Below, in pieces: positions 30,532-41,575 of a stretch of DNA of 64,000 nucleotides. The position numbers were made by a program, and so were the translations under genes. Under the pieces are notes generated by a model. That model was given only the letters and a program-made list of their open reading frames with translations, had not been told where the DNA came from and ran no database searches. The stretch spans positions 11,548,211-11,612,210 of the forward strand of contig CM075104.1 in NCBI GenBank assembly GCA_037576195.1. Direction: 5' to 3'. Each line of letters begins with the position of its first letter. Position 1 is the stretch's first letter. Source of the DNA: Phytoseiulus persimilis (Eukaryota > Arthropoda > Arachnida > Mesostigmata > Phytoseiidae).

Positions 30532-31285
30532 GGGTAAAAGTACCAGTGATAGGCCACTTACCAGTTTTGGGCCACCTACCAGTTATGGGTCAATTACTGA
30601 CCAGTTATGGGCCTTAAGGGCGGCTAACTTCTCCACAAGGGGACCGCCTCACGTCTACTGCAGAGTCAACGGGAACGATATGAAGCCCTTTTAACCTCGG
30701 TATTCGGTGATGTCTGTGAAAGCTCCATCCTGGCCCCGGAGCGAGATGACAGACTAGAAAGCAGAGTCAAACTCGATATATCGCCGTATACTTTGTGAGA
30801 CATTCGAGTGTTCGGTCCGATGTGGACATCGGAATGGCTTGAAGTCGACGGGGCGAGAGTCCCCTAAAAGTGAGAGCTTGAATCAATTGTGCGACAACAC
30901 ATTCGCGAGCTGTGTCGCTGACCCTTTACTGTAGCAGATCTCGACTCGTAGCTTCAATTTGCCGCTGGTGAGGTTTCCAGCCTGAATTCTTTCAATAAAT
31001 CCCAAATAAATCGAGTGCGTTTCTCTGATGTGGGGGGATGGGCGGGAGGAAATCATTACATCGTTCCACGAGTCACCTCGTCAAGAAGGAGAGGCGCTTC
31101 CTCCCCACGAAACGCCTTCGGTTAGAGCAGTACTTTGAAACGCGTCGATGGCCCATCACTGGTCAGTATTTGGCTCATAACTAGTAGGTGGCCCATAACT
31201 GGGAAGTGGCCCAAAACTGGGAAGTGGCCCAAAACTGGGAAGTGGCCCAAAACTGGGAAGTGGCCAATGACTGGTACTTTTACCC
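30532..31285. mobile_element. TA-flanked MITE, 754 bp
   Basis: Termini GGGTAAAAGTACCAGT on both sides, inverted, flanked by TA (30530-30531, 31286-31287). Inverted inner arrays of ACTGGGAAGTGGCCCAAA (period 18) lie at the right end and a diverged version at the left. No transposase ORF is present. The TA target suggests mobilisation by a Tc1/mariner-type enzyme. Confidence 0.82.
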
Positions 31286-31287
31286 TA

Positions 31288-32396
31288 TATCAATGTGTGC
31301 TCATGTTCAGAACACGGAAGACAGGACTTCCAACTTAGAACTGATTGCGACCCTATGGTGTATGCGCTTGTTGCCCCGGGTACAACTCATACATATTGTT
31401 TCAGTAAGCCTCCTTGTCGAATCAGATGTATAACAGCCTCTAGATCTGTGGAACTGTAAGAGTATTCCGGGCTATTCCACGAGAACATCGGCGAGTACAA
31501 AGGTCACACGTTACTAGGCGGAGGTTCTCTGGTGTAAAGAATAGGACCATCAGAACGACTGCACCTGGAATTCGGTGTTATCCTCCTTCCTCCCTGTCGT
31601 GATTTGTGGTATATCTCTGGAGCCGGCGTATCAGATTATTCAACGGATCTTTTCCTCAAGTTGGGCGAAGCAAGCCGCCGGCACTCAATTCTGTGAATGC
31701 GTAGCATGTGAGTTCCTCGATTGTTTCCTTCAAGAGACAAGTCAGCTCTGCAACTTTCCTCGAAGTAGGCACGTCATGTCTCGAGTGAGCGTATGCAGTC
31801 CTCCGTCGAGTTTCCGTGCCCTTGCGTTACGCACCACTTTGTCGTTGAAGAAGGGATGAGTGGCGTCAATCATTCTCCCATCGGCCATGCAACCCCTCGG
31901 ACCCCACGGCAATTTCCACGGTCACGCTGTGCTGTCGCGGCCACTGTTGAAAATGTCTCTTGCTATCCATGAGAGGAACAGGTCAGTCTCGCTTTGGGAG
32001 CCACATTTCGTTTCTAGCGAGCATCATAAGCAAGGCAAAGCAGTCAGAACTGCGGGTTTTTCTTACGGAGTAATTTTCCGAGCTCATCAATCACTCTGGA
32101 TACAGCGGGTACGAGGGCGCCGTACGAGTTTTCTCGGCTCGTCGCCGTGGAAAACACAGCGGCAGCCTTGGCGTTTCGAACCGGAGGATACTGCGGCCGG
32201 CGACAGGGCAATGTTCAAGCTTCCTTCGCATTCCGGCTTCCGGAGGCCCTCACGAAATGTATGGGGCGGCACATGAACATTTGAGGTTGATCCCGCGTGA
32301 GTATACGAGGTTCCGTCAAGCTCCGAGCCTTTGCCCCGGCGTTTATCCGGATCACAGGTTGATCGGCCGGTGTCTTGCATTTACGTATTATAGATT
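31288..32396. other. unassigned DNA
   Basis: About 1.1 kb with several ORFs of 94-138 residues on both strands, overlapping each other. I recognise no family and cannot choose a real gene. Confidence 0.35.
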
Positions 32397-32702
32397 GTGG
32401 CTATGGAAATTGAGGATTTCTGGTCCCCTATGATAGCCGAGTTGACATTCGACCGGTCCAATCACATCCTCCTGTCAGACATCGCAAAAAGAAACTACAA
32501 GGCGATGCTGACGAGCAAGAGTACATTGGAGCGCTCGTCCCCCCGCCTCAATCGCGTGAAAATTTTCGTACGCTCGAGCATGGCTGAAAGACGACTCAAT
32601 GATTCAGCAATTCTGATCATCGAGTCTGAGGTCGCCGGTGCAACTAAGGACAAAGCTGTGATAATAATGTTCTGTAATAATAATTGCAGACGCAGGGCGT
32701 AG
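32397..32702 (+). pseudogene. hAT transposase C-terminal remnant
   Basis: A 101-residue ORF. Residues about 52-85 (VKIFVRSSMAERRLNDSAIL, then ESEVA) match the C-terminal dimerisation region of the zinc-finger-MYM/DUF4371 type of hAT proteins, where LRSxMxxERLxxLAxLxIE is typical. The N-terminal 50 residues are not recognisable. The rest of the gene is absent, so this is a truncated relic. Confidence 0.6.
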
Positions 32703-32819
32703 AAATGCAACACAGGAGCCAAAATTTTGGATTTCGCTCATCTCGCTGAAGATTGAGATTGTCAATTTTCTTCCTCAAATCGGACGATTCGTTTCCTGAT
32801 TCTTTTTTGGGATTTTTCT

Positions 32820-33683
32820 CAATCTGAGGGCGGCGATTCTTTCAGGTCGGGGCCGGCAAATTCGTGAATCCGGCCCTGATCCCACTGCCGCACAAGTGAT
32901 AGACAGAGTGAGATGTAGCTTTCAAGGGGGTCCACTCTTGCTCTAGCTTCCAGAATAGACCCTGCAGAAAGATCAGTTGGACTTCGAATATATTGACTGG
33001 TAAATATCCGAGGTCGCCCGTATGTTGGGAACATCGGGACTGCGGTCCGGAGAGTTAGGTGATCATTGTTCTGATGATATGATGTCAAGGGAACGGGTTC
33101 TGCACCACTTCTTAGTGAAATTCGCTCTTGGTTGATTATCACGCCGTTCCAACGAAAACTAGAAGAGTTTCGCCCGTCGCGCGGAAACCCGCTGAAATCA
33201 TCATGGATTGAGAATTCTGGCGTCGCTGCACGATTGACAACGAAATTCTCATCCGTGAGAACAATGCTCTCCCAGAGATCTCCAGCGGCTCGGTAAACCC
33301 ACCAACGGCATCTTCGGTCGTCGTCTCTCAGCAGTTGGGGTCTCTTGGTACTTGTAAGGTTTTATTCCTCGATATTTATTGGCTATCAGCAGCAGTTTGC
33401 CACGATGGACTTTCAATTCGCGGTTGATTTTCCTCATCGAGACCCTGCCTTTTCGCTGAACTTTCTTTGAGTGGAAGACTACACCTAGCTTCGACTCCTG
33501 ACAGAGGGGTTGCGTCACGCTCACGTCAGCGTCCCTGAATGCTTTCGCTGCCGTAGCGCTTCTCCTCACCTGACTTTCGATTGATTTCCGTGAAAAGCCC
33601 GGATACCGATGCGGGTGGGGGAATCGGGAGGATATCGCGTCGAAGGATGATAACATCGCAGGAAGAAACCACCATGGACGCAC
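32820..33683 (-). pseudogene. Tc1/mariner-superfamily transposase remnant
   Basis: The minus ORF 33249-33683 contains SMRKINRELKVHRGKL and IANKYRGIKPYKYQE, matching the second helix-turn-helix and linker of Tc1/ITm-type transposases (SMRKxAxELxVS..., LGLKPYK.Q). The frame downstream continues with IVLTDENF (about 33245-33267), the first catalytic Asp motif (usually LFTDEK.F). After this it decays and the remaining acidic residues cannot be identified. The two pieces are in different frames. Confidence 0.62.
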
Positions 33684-34096
33684 GGGTCATCAGACGCTGG
33701 CAATGATCTTGAGATCACACATGTTGAGAGTGTGCCAACGGAACTCGCAGAGCTAAACTCGGACTTCTCAACACAGCTGTGAAACACGGATACGACAATA
33801 GCTGATTCGGACCTGGAGGAAACAATGAACTCAACGTTCCACCTGTAGCAAGACCGGAACATGATAGACCTAGTCGGTGATTCCTCCGCTCATCTGAACG
33901 ACCAAAGAAGTCACCATCGGCGGCTATCACTGCCGCGCAGACACAAGGCGGAAAACCATTCGATTTTGGCGTAATCCCATGCGCTCCCGAGCCCAATCTG
34001 TGACTCCCTTGCCTCTGCGGTCGCCCTCGTGACCGGGCTCCCTGAACCGCTGGGTGGGTGTCAGACACTGTTTGCTTCAGTATCCTTACTTTATAT
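33684..34096. other. unassigned DNA
   Basis: About 400 bp between two transposon relics. The minus-strand ORF here runs into the mariner terminus and is not convincing. Confidence 0.35.
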
Positions 34097-34097
34097 A

Positions 34098-34935
34098 TTG
34101 GGTGGATGCAAAAGTTCTGGGCCCCGAATTTCAATCGCTCATAACTCCGCTCCCAGGAGGCGCAGAAAGATAATAAAATATAAGAAATGGGCGGGATTCA
34201 GTCGGCTTTGAGATGGAATCACGACATATTTTAAAAAGCACCGTGCTCACAGCATCGATTCAACTGAAAGGGTCGAAATTCGAAAAATCGCGATTCTGCA
34301 GTTCCGGCGAAACTAAGATTATGACCCCCAGTTTTCTCTTCAGAAACATGAAGTTCGTCGAGAAATAAGCGGTTTCGAAGAGAAAAATTGAGCATTTCGG
34401 CCACGGCAAAGCGGAGATAGCGGCTCCCGAAGATTCGATTTTTTCGTGATTCTTTGGTGACCTTTTCTCCGCCAATTGAACGTCTCATGTATGGGATACG
34501 CTGGAATTTCCCTCTTGGGAATGTCCTCTCAACCCTTTTCATCAATGTTCGCCTTGCAAGAAGAGACCTTAGAATCAGAGTCGGATTGTCGGAATCATTT
34601 TCGTCTTCCCCAGCGACGGAAGAGTCATTCCACTGCGACCCATTCATCGGGTATATACTCGCCGGTTGTTATCGACGGATTTTCGTTGAGGAAGGCAACC
34701 AAGTCGTCGTCACTCAGTTCGACAGGGCGGCCTGATCGTGGCTCATCGTTCAGGTCCTGGTTGCTGTCTTGGAACTTGGCGAACCACCTCTACACTGTGA
34801 AAAGGGACGAAGTAGTTTCACGGAACACGGGTTTCAATTTCTTCGTCTCGGCCGCTGAATTCCCTATGAGGAACTCGTAGAGCATTGCGCTCGGTTCAGT
34901 TGATCTCGGTTGGCCATCCCGGGGTGATGGCTGGA
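34098..34935 (-). mobile_element. mariner-like element remnant
   Basis: Starts after TA at 34096-34097 with TTGGGTGGATGCAAAAGTTC, a mariner-type terminus. Minus-strand remains of the transposase N terminus lie at about 34640-34890: AMLYEFLIGNSAAET, RWFAKFQDSNQDL and DEPRSGRPVELSDDDL, as in the mariner helix-turn-helix region, with a stop before RWF. The catalytic half is missing. Positions 34260-34530 are the parent of the short derivatives at 1790-2011 and 5230-5450. Confidence 0.72.
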
Positions 34936-34944
34936 GTTTTGAAA

Positions 34945-35057
34945 GGGTCTCGGCACTTTTGGCCTTGGGTCAGGGATTCGAATGAGATATATTGTTGTGG
35001 ATACCCCATCCCAAGAGAACACTTTCTGCCCAGTCGGCGGGCTACTAGCTGCCTTGG
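34945..35057 (+). repeat. ~120-bp dispersed repeat unit, copy d
   Basis: As 2012-2135, without the CAGTTCTTCGG segment; ends at a poly-T run leading into the palindrome arm. Confidence 0.65.
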
Positions 35058-35737
35058 TTTTTTTTTTATAGTATGAAACATCTTCTGGACCGATGAAAAT
35101 CGAGCGAGATTTGGAAACTTAAAATGCTCATATCTCCGTTATCTGAAGGAGTTCAGAGCTCATAAAGTGGGTTTTGGAAAGCTCGTGAATCCAGCTTTCT
35201 GATGCGTCCGTCAGAGTTTTTCCACGATCAATTTTAATACCTTAAAAATGACCATCTTCAAAGTGAATGTTTCTAACCCACTTCCTGGAGGTTGACCACT
35301 TTCTAGTTTGTGTCATATCATGCTCCCCTTCAGTGCGAGCACAATGCGATAGATAGATCAAAAAAATATTTGGGGGACCGAGGTGAAAAAACTAAAAAAC
35401 TGTCGTTGGTCACCCTGGATCCATCGAGTTTCATGCTCAAACTCCAGAATATTTGATGGTGGAAGGCCCCGAGCCAGGGAAAATCATATTCTGAGCCGTG
35501 GAGTACACGGAATCAGCCGCTCAGACACCCAAAAGTTTGGTCAGATCGATCCCGGAATCACCTGTCCAGACCCCAAAAGTATGGTCAGATTGGCCCCGGA
35601 ATCACCTTCCAGCTTTTGAAAAGTATGGTCAGATCGGTCCCGGAATCACTCCCCCATAGTCAGGAAAGTATGGTCAGATCGGTCCCGGAATCAACCCTCC
35701 AGACTTGCAAAAGTATGGTCAGATTGGCCCCGGACGA
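35058..35737 (+). repeat. left arm of palindromic element B
   Basis: Arm segment (35058-35545) plus satellite monomers (35546-35737), plus orientation; the inverse lies at 36712-37391. Confidence 0.88.
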
Positions 35738-35884
35738 TGATGCCCGGATCTCATGATGCATTATTTCCATGCGCGCATGTCGCGTGGACTGCAGCGCCAC
35801 CGCTGCGCGGCCATTTTGTGCTAGTACACACAGTTCCGATTGCCCCAGCTTGAACTCTCGAACAGCGAATCAACGCCTCAAAAC

Positions 35885-36056
35885 ATGCCTAAGTTCGGAA
35901 TCGCCAAGTGTGCAGTTTGTCATGTTCGCCTTGATAAGGGAGTGGGCAGAAGTAAGATCGTGCGAACGCTGGAAGAGGCCGCAAGATTCACTGACTACCA
36001 CGGCACGCAGATATCTCTGGACGATTCCCTCTGCGGACGCTGCCGTATCTTACGAG
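35885..36056 (+). CDS. CxxC zinc-binding N-terminal exon or ORF of the SWIM gene
   Basis: From ATG 35885 the frame reads MPKFGIAKCAVCHVRLDK, then QISLDDSLCGRCRILRG. Two CxxC pairs about 40 residues apart suggest one zinc-binding module. A related module (KCVGCGVRHRKRE, then a Cys-rich end) is encoded at 60428-60660 in another transposon. A GT donor (CGAG/GTAGCA) follows at 36057, but no acceptor restores the frame of the downstream SWIM ORF, so an intron or a frameshift could separate them. The frame itself stays open to 36133. Confidence 0.5.
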
Positions 36057-36102
36057 GTAGCACCGGAGGATCTTCATCGAGTGAGCTTTTTGGAGCGCAC
36101 AG

Positions 36103-36555
36103 TGGACCTTCATCCGCGACTTCCCGGGCCTGACGCGTGAGGATTTACTCCTGTTGACTTCAGGACCGTTCCAACTCAAGCTGGCATGCTCGTACTTGGC
36201 GGAACTCCTGACACCCGACAATAATGCCCTACTGAGGTTTGTCAAAGAAACACCCAATATCGTTCGTCTAGAAATCAGGTCGCGCCATTGTGGACCAAGC
36301 AGCAGAAAAAACTACCATGTATTCATCGATTACGAACCAAACCTGCATCAACTCGACGGCATTCGGAGATACTGGTGTGACTGTCCTAATGGGGCACGGA
36401 CAGTGGGCTGCTGTTCGCATGTGGCCGCGTGCATCTACTACCTGTCTTTCGCCAGGCATGAGCCGCGAATTCGGCTGCCGGCACCAGAGCTAACGGATCT
36501 CTTCATGCCATCTGGAGACGATACAGAGTCAGAAGACGAGGGAACCAACACTTGA
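36103..36555 (+). CDS. SWIM zinc-finger protein of a DNA transposon
   Basis: An open frame from about 36085 to 36555 with no ATG near the start; coding is visible from WTFIRDFPGLTREDL onward. It contains GPFQLKLACSYLAELL, a region ending RLEIRSRHCG, and a SWIM finger (YWCDCPNGARTVGCCSHV; CxC then CxH). The same order of blocks is found in invertebrate SWIM proteins encoded by DNA transposons. The C-terminal tail is acidic (PSGDDTESEDEGTNT). SWIM fingers bind DNA or protein; the role in transposition is unknown. It lies between the inverted arms of element B. Confidence 0.72.
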   Translation, partial: WTFIRDFPGLTREDLLLLTSGPFQLKLACSYLAELLTPDNNALLRFVKETPNIVRLEIRSRHCGPSSRKNYHVFIDYEPNLHQLDGIRRYWCDCPNGARTVGCCSHVAACIYYLSFARHEPRIRLPAPELTDLFMPSGDDTESEDEGTNT

Positions 36556-36711
36556 GGAGCGAGAATAAACGAAACCGCTCGAGACCACCGAACGTGTTCT
36601 CTTTTTTTGCTCGAGGTCGATTTCTCCGAGAGTGTCTCGGCTCATAACATGATTCTTTCTTGCTTTGAGCCTGACACGGTGAGATTATTTTGGAGTTTGT
36701 TCGGGATCGAC
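36556..36711. other. 3' flank of the SWIM gene
   Basis: Contains GAGAATAAACG at about 36560, a possible poly-A signal just after the stop. The right edge blends into minus-orientation satellite. Confidence 0.4.
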
Positions 36712-37391
36712 CAATCTGACCATACTTTTTACAAGTCTGGAGGGGTGATTCCGGGACCGATCTGACCATACTTTTCTGACTATGGGGGAGTGATTCCGGG
36801 ACCGATCTGACCATACTTTTCAAAAGCTGGAAGGTGATTCCGGGGCCAATCTGACCATACTTTTGGGTTCTGGACAGGTGATTCCGGGATCGATCTGACC
36901 AAACTTTTGGGTGTCTGAGCGGCTGATTCTGTGTACTCCACGGCTCAGAATATGATTTTCCCTGGCTCGGGGCCTTCCACCATCAAATATTCTGGAGTTT
37001 GAGCATGAAACTCGATTGATCCAGGGTGACCAACGACAGTTTTTTAGTTTTTTCACCTTGGTCCCCCAAATATTTTTTTGATCTATCTATCGCATTGTGC
37101 TCGCACTGAAGGGGGGCATAATATGACACAAACTAGAAAGTGGTCAACTTCCAGGAAGTGGGTTAGAAACATTCATTTTGAAGATGGTCATTTTCAAGGT
37201 ATTAAAATTGATCGTGGAAAAACTCGGAAACGTGACGGACGCATCAGAAAGCTGGATTCACGAGCTTTCCGAAACCCACTTTATGAGCTCTGAACTCCTT
37301 CAGATAACGGAGATATGAGTATTATAAGTTTCCAAATCTCGCTCGATTTTCATCGGTCCAGAAGATGTTTCATACTATAAAAAAAAAAACA
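36712..37391 (-). repeat. right arm of palindromic element B
   Basis: Minus-orientation monomers (36712-36925) then the inverted arm segment (36926-37391), ending at TTTCATACTATAAAA and a poly-A run. Confidence 0.88.
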
Positions 37392-37746
37392 GGAGCGGTT
37401 CATCCACGGGTTGAACCGGGGCGCAGAAATGCGAACAACCTTGCGTCAAGCCGGGATACAGAAAAAATACGTCGATAAATGAATTGGAAAGTACGGCGGA
37501 TTGGTTTTGAAACACCTGCAAAACAACGAGACGACGATTTTTTGTTGGGGGGTGTCCCACCCCCTCGAGAGGGGGAAACGCTTCAGCACATTGAGATTTC
37601 TTATCAATTTCGGTGGCATGTGTCCGAAATTTCTCGGGTGCTTCCGCCCAAAGTCCCTCTCAACTTGTTTTCGACGGTCCTATCTTCAGTGCTCCGGAAC
37701 GCTGACGGGCGTTCATAAAATTGTCATGCTAAGGTTAGAAGATCGC
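37392..37746. repeat. non-coding module next to the endonuclease fragment, copy B
   Basis: Copy of 13412-13776 at a constant offset of about 23970 bp. Plus-strand ORFs run across it but overlap the antisense of the endonuclease fragment. Confidence 0.6.
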
Positions 37747-38250
37747 TCAGAACTTGGTCAGAAAAGTGAATACCGGGTTTTGATGACTGAAGTAGCTCAT
37801 GTGTGTGTAACAGTAGCAATCTTGGATGCCTCTCGAGAATATGTTATCGATGCATGCTCGGCCAAGTGTTGTCGATATCTCAGGATCGGTTATTAGTTCA
37901 AGATTTTCAAATTGATCTCGCATAAATTCGATATTTTTCTCCTTTCTGAGGGGGCCTTTCAAGTTCCAATTAAAATAACCGCATAGAATCAGTGAAGTTC
38001 TCTGGTTTTGTAAACCAGGCGACAGAACATGGTCATATTTCAGTAGGAACTCTTCAATGAGTTCGAACGATGTTCCCGGATTTATATATACTATCACAAG
38101 GACGGTTAGGTGGTTACATAGGAGTAATTTACAGGCACAAATGTCACCAGGATCTTCATCAATGAGATCTGGTGTAATTGTGGGAGTTGCTTGCGTAGGT
38201 GCTCCTCTGCGTTCGTGAATAGCAACTCCACCTGTCGACCACGGGGTCAA
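37747..38250 (-). pseudogene. EEP-type endonuclease fragment, copy B (longest open copy)
   Basis: A 167-codon open frame, minus strand. Recognisable pieces are GGVAIHERR, VYINPGTSFELIEEFLL, ILCGYFNWNL, and STTLGRACIDNIFSRGI followed by SYFSHQNPVF. These match the second half of exonuclease-endonuclease-phosphatase domains of the type fused to Helentron-like (PIF1-helicase) transposons and found in some LINEs: GDFN, STTxxGTxID and a final S-[YH]-H motif. The GDFN Asp is Tyr here, so catalysis is unlikely. No helicase or RT is attached. Other copies are at 13777-14281, 23362-23532/28553-28715 and 45001-45163. Confidence 0.65.
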
Positions 38251-39455
38251 ACGTGGACCCCCTGAGCGACTTCGTTGAAGTTTATGGACTGTGGCGCGCC
38301 AGGGGGTCGATCACCGACCATCGATTTCTTGGGGCGATTCCGGGACCAATCTGACCTTCACTTTCCGAGTCTGGAGGGGTGCTTCCGGGACCGATCTGAT
38401 CATTACTTTCCCAGATTTGAGGGGTGATTCCGGGGCCGATCTGACCATTACTTCCCAAGTCTGGAGAGGTGATTCCGGGGCCGATCTGACCATTACTTCC
38501 CAAGTCTGGAGAGGTGATTCCGGGACTAAACATCATTTCCCGTCGTACTGCAAATGAATTCCCGTACCAGCCGGTACAGAAATTGATTTTTCGTACCCTG
38601 GATCCGAGGATCCTTACTGCCTATGATCGGCTTCGTCTGTCAGTTTGTCCGCATTCCTCCTGGAATACATGGGGGTGATTCCGGCACCAATCTGAGCATA
38701 CTTTTCTGAGTCTAGAGGGGTGATTCCGGTACCAATCCGACAATATTTTTCCGAGGCTGGAGGGATGATTCCGGGACCAATTCGACAATTATTTGCCGAG
38801 TCTGGTGGGTGATTTCGGGACCAATCTGACAATATTTTGCCGAGTCTGGTGGAGTGATTCCGGGAGCAATCTGACAATATTTTGCCGAGGCTGGAGCGAT
38901 GATTCCGGGACCAATTCGACAATTATTTGCCGAGTCTGGTGGGTGATTTCGGGACCAATCTGACAACATTTTGCCGAGTCTGGTGGAGTGATTCCGGGAG
39001 CAATCCGACAATATTTTTCCGAGGCTTGAGGGATGATTCCGGGACCAATTCGACAATTATTTGCCGAGTCTGGTGGGTGATTTCGGGACCAATCTGACAA
39101 CATTTTGCCGAGTCTGGTGGAGTGATTCCGGGAGCAATCTGACAATATTTTGCCGAGGCTCACGGGGGCGAATGACTTCCTCCTGAGATCTTCCCAGAAC
39201 ACCCCCTCAAGACTCGGAAAAATATTGTCAGATTGGTCCCAGAATCACCCCCACAAACTCGGAAAAATATTCTCAGATTGGTCCCAGAATCACCCCTACA
39301 GACTCGGAAAAATATTGTCAGATTGGTCCTGGAATCACCCCTCCAGATTCGGGAGAGTATGCTCAGATTGGTCCCGGAATCATCCCTCCAGACTCGGCAA
39401 AATATTGTCAGATTGGTCCTGGAATCAGCTCACCAGACTCAGAAAGTATAAGGAC
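38251..39455. repeat. satellite block with spacer and orientation switch
   Basis: Minus monomers (38330-38530), the CATCATTTCCCGTCGTACTG spacer, a long run of minus monomers (38670-39160) with a ~90-bp internal duplication, the GACTTCCTCCTGAGATC spacer, then plus monomers (39215-39450). It is a single copy of the 14.5-17.0 kb unit. The plus run is cut at about 39455 by LINE copy 2. Confidence 0.88.
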
Positions 39456-41575
39456 ACAGCGCTTCGCAAGTGAAGACCGTATGATCCACATCGTCTTCTG
39501 CCCCTGAATCGCAAAGGATGCACAGTGGGCTAGGAGCTTTCTTGAAGCGATGGAGGTACTTATGGAAATCTCCGTGTCCTGTGAGGACTTGGGTTGTGTG
39601 GTACGTTAGTTCACCGAATTCCCGCTTGTACCAGCTTCGCAGATCCGATATGCTATCGTAGGTCGTTCTGCCGGTCAGCGAGCTGCTCCAAGATTGTTGC
39701 CACTTGTTGAGCGTCTCTTCGCGTGTCTCTTCATCCTTTTTGTGGGCCTCCTCGTCACTTCCGGACTCATCGTCCCCACCTCGGATCTGGTCGCGCCTGT
39801 AGGTCTCCACTCTCTCCTGCGCTAGGAAGGGCCAGGGGATCGCGCGGGCCAGCACGAGCAAAGCTGAAGTGGATACCGTGCGATAGGCTCTAGTGATCCT
39901 TATCGCGGTGATTCTTTGCGCTCGTTCCAGAGCGTCTCTGTTCTTTTTGTATCGCAGCGCAGATGGACTCCAAATAGGGGCGGCATACAGTGCGATGGAT
40001 TGGGCCACTGTGGCCAAAATCCTCCTTTGGTCCTCAGATGCTCCATAGGTGCGCGGTAAAATCGTCGCTATGTCGGTTGCCGCTTTCGTGGCCTTATTGA
40101 CGACCATCTTGATGTGTTAAGTCCCCTTCAGGTCGGACTGTAATAGAACTCCCAAGTATTTCGCGGATCTGGCCACTTCTACTCTATGTCCTCCCACTAC
40201 CACTATTGGGAGGCGGTCCTTTTTGCGTTCGATCAGCATCACGGCCTCCGTTTTCTCAGGCGCAAGGGCGAGGTGATTCGCTTTCATCCACCGTGAGATT
40301 ATGTCAAGTGAGTCCTGTGTGATTTCTTCCAGTTCCTCAATTGATCTTGCCTTCGTTATGATCGCAAGGTCGTCAGCGTATGCGATAGTCACAGCTCCCC
40401 TTGGGAGTACCTCTCTCAAAACGTCGTCATAAGCCACATTCCACAAGGTCGGTCCTAACACCGAACCCTGCGGAACTCCTGCTGACATTCGATGGGTTCG
40501 ACCTTTCTCGTCGACGATCCATCTATTTTGTAGGTAGCAGCTCAGTATTCTCCGGAGGTAAGGGGAGATCTGCCTCTTCTGCAGACTTTTCAGGACGACC
40601 TCCCACTCGACCGAATTGAAGGCATTCCTGACATCCAGAAGGGTGATGAGGACACGGTCTCTCAGCTTCCGTGAGCGCTGCTTCTCGGCATCAACTATTT
40701 GCGTAACCCTTTCCAGGGCAGACAGGGTGGATCTTCCTCCTCGAAAGCCAAACTGGTTTTCGGAGAGACGCCCGTCCTCTTCAAGCTCATCTTGTAGTCT
40801 TCTGTTTATGATGCTCTCCACTGCCTTGGCGGTTGTGTCCAGCAGGCATATGGGTCTGTAGGAGTTCGGTTTCCCAGGTTTCGGGATCAGTACGAGCCTT
40901 GCAGTTCGCCATTGGGGTGGGAAGATTCCACTCTGTATGATCGCGTTTGCGGCTTTTCCGAAGATGGATGGCCATCTCTTCATGAGTATCTTGAGAGCTT
41001 CTGCTGGGATGCCATCGGGTCCCGGTGTTTTGCGGAGCGCGATTCGATCGGCAGCGTCTATAACTTCTTCATTGGTTACCTCGGGGATATCTTCTTCATT
41101 GATGGATAAGTTTTCTCTCTCGAAATCGGTGCCCTCTGGGAAGAGGTCCGACACTGCCTTGTCAATTGTTTCGGAGGATAGTTGTCGCCTGTGTCGGCCA
41201 ACCTTATCTCGGATGATCTTGTATGGAAGACCCCACACATCCTGTCTGAGATTCTCAAGGAGATCCCTCCAGCTCGCGCGTTTTGCGTCCAAGATAGTCT
41301 TCATGTACTTCTTTTTTTCCAGCGAGTATCTTGTCAAGGACTGCTGCGTTGCTTCGGGATTCATGTGTATTGTTCTTCTCGATCACACGTAGTTTCTTCG
41401 TGCTGAGAGGCAAGTTTTTCTCTGCTCCGCGACTTCTCGCGTCCACCAGTACGCTGGCCTTTTTCGGCCAAGCTGGGGTGATGCTCTCGAGGATGCTACC
41501 TGACAGGCATTGCGTAGGATCTTCAGAATAACATGTTCATTTACATTCGTATTGAGATCTTTACTATCTTCATGT
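39456..41575 (-). pseudogene. LINE copy 2 ORF2 remnant
   Basis: The ORF2 start region survives (MNMKIV) but joins after six codons to sequence just before the reverse transcriptase because of the 724-bp deletion. RT is open from 41364 to 40117 with GVPQGSVLGP and YADDLAII intact. A nonsense TAA at about 40117-40119 replaces GAA of copy 1. The same frame continues to about 39456 with CILCDSGAEDDVDHTVFTC, then ends at the truncation. It does not carry the 4-bp deletion or the TAA of copy 1, so the two copies were damaged independently. Confidence 0.9.

Larger units (their letters stand above)
35058..37391. mobile_element. palindromic (foldback-like) element B with SWIM-gene core
   Basis: Left arm 35058-35737 and right arm about 36712-37391 are near-identical inverted repeats of ~680 bp. 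Each consists of a unique outer ~480 bp and an inner row of four or five 45-bp monomers, pointing at a central ~970-bp core. The core begins GGCCCCGGACGATGATGCCC, the same terminus as the gene-less core at 12437-12560. Its right boundary is worn (TTCGGGATCGACCAATC). The long, repeat-bearing arms resemble foldback elements, but the family is not identified. No transposase is visible. Confidence 0.75.

Noticed and set aside
31135-31433. ORFs with TGKWPK repeats
   Set aside because: Direct translation of the 18-bp subterminal array of the MITE at 30532-31285.
36057-36102. 46-bp intron joining the CxxC and SWIM ORFs
   Set aside because: The donor and the CACAG acceptor are present, but the joined frame is off by two bases.
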